From Thereva unica (Eukaryota; Arthropoda; Insecta; Diptera; Therevidae), in assembly GCA_949987705.1 (NCBI GenBank), contig OX465283.1, forward strand, positions 160,533,850 to 160,597,849: 64,000 nucleotides of DNA, read 5' to 3'. The notes below the pieces were generated by a model that saw only the letters and a list, made by a program, of their open reading frames with translations, had not been told where the DNA came from and searched no databases. The position numbers and the translations under genes are program-made. This document shows, piece by piece, positions 60,920-64,000 of this stretch; the stretch's first letter is position 1; each line of letters opens with the position of its first letter.

Positions 60920-63224
60920 GCACCCTACCCTTGGTGAGATGTCGTGAGATATGGATCGACCCCCTCTCCCTCCCCCCTAATCTCACGTGAGATTATCCAA
61001 TTTTTTAAAAATCTCTAGTATTTACACTAAAAATACGTATTTACGGTCGTAACCACAGCAAGGTGGGCCTTTCCTTAGAATATAGAACTGAAGGAAAGGT
61101 CCTCGCCTATAAAATCCGTGGCGTAACCGTAGTAAAATCTGGGTCAGTTGAGTGTCAAATTATATCTACTTTCTTTACATTAAGATAAAATGCCATCAGC
61201 TGACTAGAATTCGGAGTAAAAAAGAAAGTTCATCTGGCAGGAAAGGAGAGGGGGGTAAGGGGTGTTGGGAGCAAGATTTAAGATGACTGATAGTCCACCT
61301 GTATTCTACTCGCTTTCCGCTTGTAGTTGACACACAACTACACCAAAACGTGAACACTCACTCAACAAGAATTTCATTACGCTAAAATTCCGCGTGTGCC
61401 TTCTTGTAGTTCTAAATTCTAAGGGCCTTTTCGCGGGTCAGTGTTACTTGGCTCTTACTCTGCAGCATTCGACGTGTCGCGTGTTTGGCTAGCCCGTGGA
61501 GGCTAAACAATCGAGTAAAAATTTTTCTGTAGGATTAACCCATATCTTCGGCGATAAGCCTAGGCACTCTAGCAACTGTCTTTCAAGCAGAGGTGTACGC
61601 TATTCTGGCATGCATGCACTCATGAGAACTTAAGAAGGGCCTACCAAAATAAACGGATTTTTATCTTCTGTGATAGCCAAGCGACAATTAGAGCGATAAG
61701 GTCTCGTAAGACCAAGTCGAAATAAGTTTGGGACTGCCAACGTGCTCTTCATGAGTTGGGTATTCTCAATCAAATTACCCTTGTCTGGGTCCCGGGTCAC
61801 CGGGGCTTCAAAGGCAACGAAAGTGCGGATGCCCTGGCTAAACAGGGCTCTGATATAGCATTCATTGATTCATAGTCGGCTATTGGGGCACCTTCCAGCT
61901 TGCTGCAAAAGGCCCTGGCCGATCGGACTTTGATGAAACATACTGAACGCTGGAGGTCCGCGCCTGGACTGGCCAACTCTAAGCGGTTCCTCCCTGTGCC
62001 GTCCCCAAGACGGCCAAGGAATTGTTATGGCGCAGCAGCAGTGATGTCAGGACACTTGCTGGCTTGATTACCGGACACTGTGCACTAAATTACCACTTAT
62101 GGAGAATAGGAAGAGCGGAGGACCCTACATGTAGGCTTTGTCTGGAAGAGGATGAGTCTGCCCTCCACATTTTCTGTGAGTGCCCCCCAATAGCGAGTAG
62201 CATGGTCTCTTTGTTCGAGGAGTCCCTACTCGAACACTTAAGCCTAAGCGACAAACCACTAGGCAGACTGCTGAACTTGTTCAAGCGGTCTGGCCTACAA
62301 ATATGAGGTGTAGGGGCTGTAGTAAAATATGCCAAATTAATGGCCGCAGTACCTTTAGACCCAATACCTCACACTGAAAAAAAATCCAAGGTCCCAATTT
62401 ACGCACAGATCGCCGGGAGGCCATGGCTCGAAAGTTTTCGCCTTGAGGCCAAGTATCAACATACACACTCACCGGTCACCAACTGTATGGGGCCTGCTTT
62501 TCAAGAAAGCTGACAAAAATCGCATTTATCGTCAGTTCGGGCCTGAAGGTCTGAATCTGAACTTCTACTCACACTCGAGCCGTGAAATAATGGCAAAGCT
62601 TTCGTTGAGGCCATGAACATTTTCGCACTTCAATTAATAACTTGGTATGCTAAGCAGTTGTTTTCGCCTATGTGTCTGTAGGGAATTATAACTTCACCTG
62701 GATGCTACGGTGTGTCAGGCGGATACCTGAAGTATGATCCCTCAGTTAGACTGAGTCAACCTAAGTTGTGCCGGACGACCTGCTCTGACAGGCCACTGCT
62801 TACGGGCGACCTGAAAGTGAAGGGGGTATTGGGTGGAGGAACAGGTTTTACTTAATTTAACCAAATTGCTCGCAATATTACACTGTTTCGTAAAAATAAT
62901 AAATACGTGATTTGCCGAGACTCCACCCCCTCTTCCCAAGTGAGTTTGAGTTTGGGTGAGAGTCGGCACTAGTGTTAGGTAGGACACGATTATAAAATGA
63001 GTTTGTAAGAGGAGCCTCTTTTTCCTTTTGAACCAGTAAAATGTCTCACTTCAAATGAGGCGAGGTGCCATTGTATTGCTAGCACGTCACGTAGCATTTA
63101 AAAAAGTTGAGGCCTCAGTACAATTTACTATCGTGTACGGGACAAATGAACTGCCTCTTGTAAGTCCGGCCCAACTCAACGCACTACCCCCCTAAACGCC
63201 TCACGTAATTAATGGATGATCCCT
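60920..63224. mobile_element. Family E TIR element, copy 2, hosting a LINE
   Basis: It follows copy 1 (39668-41403) block by block: CTAATCTCACGTGAGATT, TTGACACACAACTAC, CCTTTTCGCGGGTCAG, TCGCGTGTTTGGCTAG, then after the LINE GCCTTGAGGCCAAGTATCAA, TGACAAAAATC, GAGCCGTGAA, GTTGAGGCCATGAACATTTTCGC. The right tip CACGTAATTAATGGATGATCCCT is preserved in worn form; the left tip is lost. A LINE of about 840 bp lies at 61546-62388, exactly between blocks that are adjacent in copy 1. Confidence 0.65.
61546..62388 (+). pseudogene. LOA/I-type LINE RNase H domain and C-terminus, nested
   Basis: The plus strand reads F-Q-A-E-V-Y-A-I-L (RNase H catalytic Glu), I-F-I-F-C-D-S-Q-A-T-I-R-A-I (catalytic Asp), V-W-D-C-Q-R-A-L-H, L-V-W-V-P-G-H-R-G-F-K-G-N-E-S-A-D-A-L-A (last catalytic Asp), and, after a frameshift near 62015, frame 62022-62306 with G-H-C-A-L-N-Y-H-L and the zinc-binding C-R-L-C-x(7)-H-x(4)-C segment (A-L-H-I-F-C-E-C). 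The R1/LOA/I-related LINEs with RNase H end this way. Two stops (about 61724, 61876) inactivate it. It ends in A8 at about 62381-62388. It may belong to the LOA/R1-like type at the left window edge. Confidence 0.8.
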
Positions 63225-64000
63225 AATACACGGCCAGTGCTGCTATTAAAGAAAATTAAATTGAATCATTTTTTAACTTAATCCAGTCCTATATATCAGG
63301 GACTTAAAGGTCCAGGACCACCATCTCAAACTACCCGCCAAACCTCGTTTCCCTCAATATTCCGTACTCATATTCGTACATATGTTTTTGAATTAAATTT
63401 TGTCCTCCTTCAACACAATACCAATTTTCCAAAAAAATATGAATTTGTTTTCATTCAAAAAAGGATATACAAATCATTCAGCACTGTACATATGCGGACA
63501 TTATTTATCTTTCTAAATGAACAGGGATTTCGATCTTGATAAACTCCATCCCAAAGCAGTCATCAAAGCCACGGCTCATGTTCAGCATATGGTATTTATC
63601 ACTTCACAAGAGAAATTATCACCATTACAAAACACAAATTCTGGACTACTGGCCACTTGATTTAGGATCCCATTCCCATTGCTGGTCCGTTGTTGTCCTC
63701 TTCTGCACAGTGCAAGTTCATTCCGAAAAATGACCTTTCTAAATAAATATACGTAATGCAATAATTCATTATCTAATATGGATGACAGGGGTCACCAGAA
63801 GCCGACGTTAATCATTTCTCCGATTTTGAAATTCAAGTGGGCAGCCGGGACCGTCGTCAAATCATGGAAATTGTGGATCTGCACTTGACAGTTGCTATAA
63901 TTGATTGCTTTTACCCAGAGCCTCGTGATACTAAAAATTTAATGCCTCAGCTTTAATTTCAGGGCAGAACGTCCTTTCCGTCTTTTTGGGCACATAAATA
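63225..64000. other. Unassigned AT-rich sequence
   Basis: Nothing recognised to the right edge; short frames only. Confidence 0.45.

Noticed and set aside
1..64000. CRISPR array, bacterial operon, phage or plasmid features
   Set aside because: No regularly spaced repeats with unique spacers, no bacterial ribosome-binding context; the retroelement content shows an animal nuclear genome.

Overview
ORGANISM AND OVERALL CHARACTER. The window looks like a stretch of an AT-rich, repeat-laden insect genome. The retroelement mix (R1/LOA-like, CR1/Jockey-like and RTE-like LINEs, Ty3/Gypsy remnants, Tc1/mariner transposase remnants, tRNA-derived SINEs) suggests an arthropod and fits a fly best, but nothing fixes the species. 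I found no intact host protein-coding gene. Almost every recognisable open frame is a mobile-element protein, and most are broken by stops and frameshifts. The one clearly intact long ORF (about 46.9-49.1 kb, +) is the reverse transcriptase of a recently inserted, 5'-truncated RTE-like LINE. The best host-gene candidate is a CpG-rich block at about 17.3-18.7 kb. It carries a consensus 5' splice site on the minus strand and could be the promoter and first, non-coding exon of a minus-strand gene, in which case much of 1-17.3 kb would be intron. LAYOUT. 1-5.5 kb: LOA/R1-like endonuclease at the left edge (-), a tRNA-type SINE, then several LINE pieces (+). 7.6-10.2 kb: a 5S-rRNA-like sequence (-) and a decayed, near full-length RTE-like LINE (+). 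11.7-15.1 kb: small LINE ends, a MITE, a mariner-type transposase fragment, a Gypsy integrase pseudogene and another MITE. 17.3-19.6 kb: candidate promoter block and a second SINE. 19.7-25.0 kb: an RTE-like LINE (+) interrupted by a 2.4 kb long-terminal-inverted-repeat (TIR) transposon and by a CR1-like LINE (-), abutting a convergent RTE-like LINE (-). 25.3-33.5 kb: a 9-bp-TSD MITE, an old RTE copy between long direct repeats, an R1-like LINE carrying a Harbinger-type MITE, a foldback element, a second Harbinger-type MITE and another 5S-like copy. 33.9-41.4 kb: word-saturated MITEs, a Gypsy 3' end with LTR, and a 1.7 kb TIR element. 41.4-49.1 kb: a quiet GC-rich block with enhancer-like motifs, a hAT-type element with 8-bp TSD, R1-like and CR1-like LINEs (-) with a 5S-like sequence at the junction, then the young RTE insertion. 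51-57.7 kb: third SINE, a LINE-3'-end repeat, a minisatellite, and a hAT-like element containing a second, nearly perfect long-inverted-repeat element. 59.6-63.2 kb: a further MITE and a second copy of the TIR element from 39.7 kb, carrying a nested LINE with an RNase H domain. MOST INTERESTING. (1) Two related long-TIR elements (19935-22321 and 55174-57166) share the terminus GTCCAGT and apparent TA target sites. The first lies inside a LINE ORF and its removal restores the LINE reading frame. It carries a degenerate protein with a GCDTTS motif that resembles the helix-two-turn-helix of FEN1/XPG nucleases. (2) Three dispersed sequences resemble the internal promoter of 5S rRNA; one sits at the 5' edge of a truncated R1-like LINE, like a template-switch chimera. 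(3) Several MITEs with clear target duplications, and a set of MITEs filled with one short repeated word. All calls are by reading; no database search or alignment program was run.
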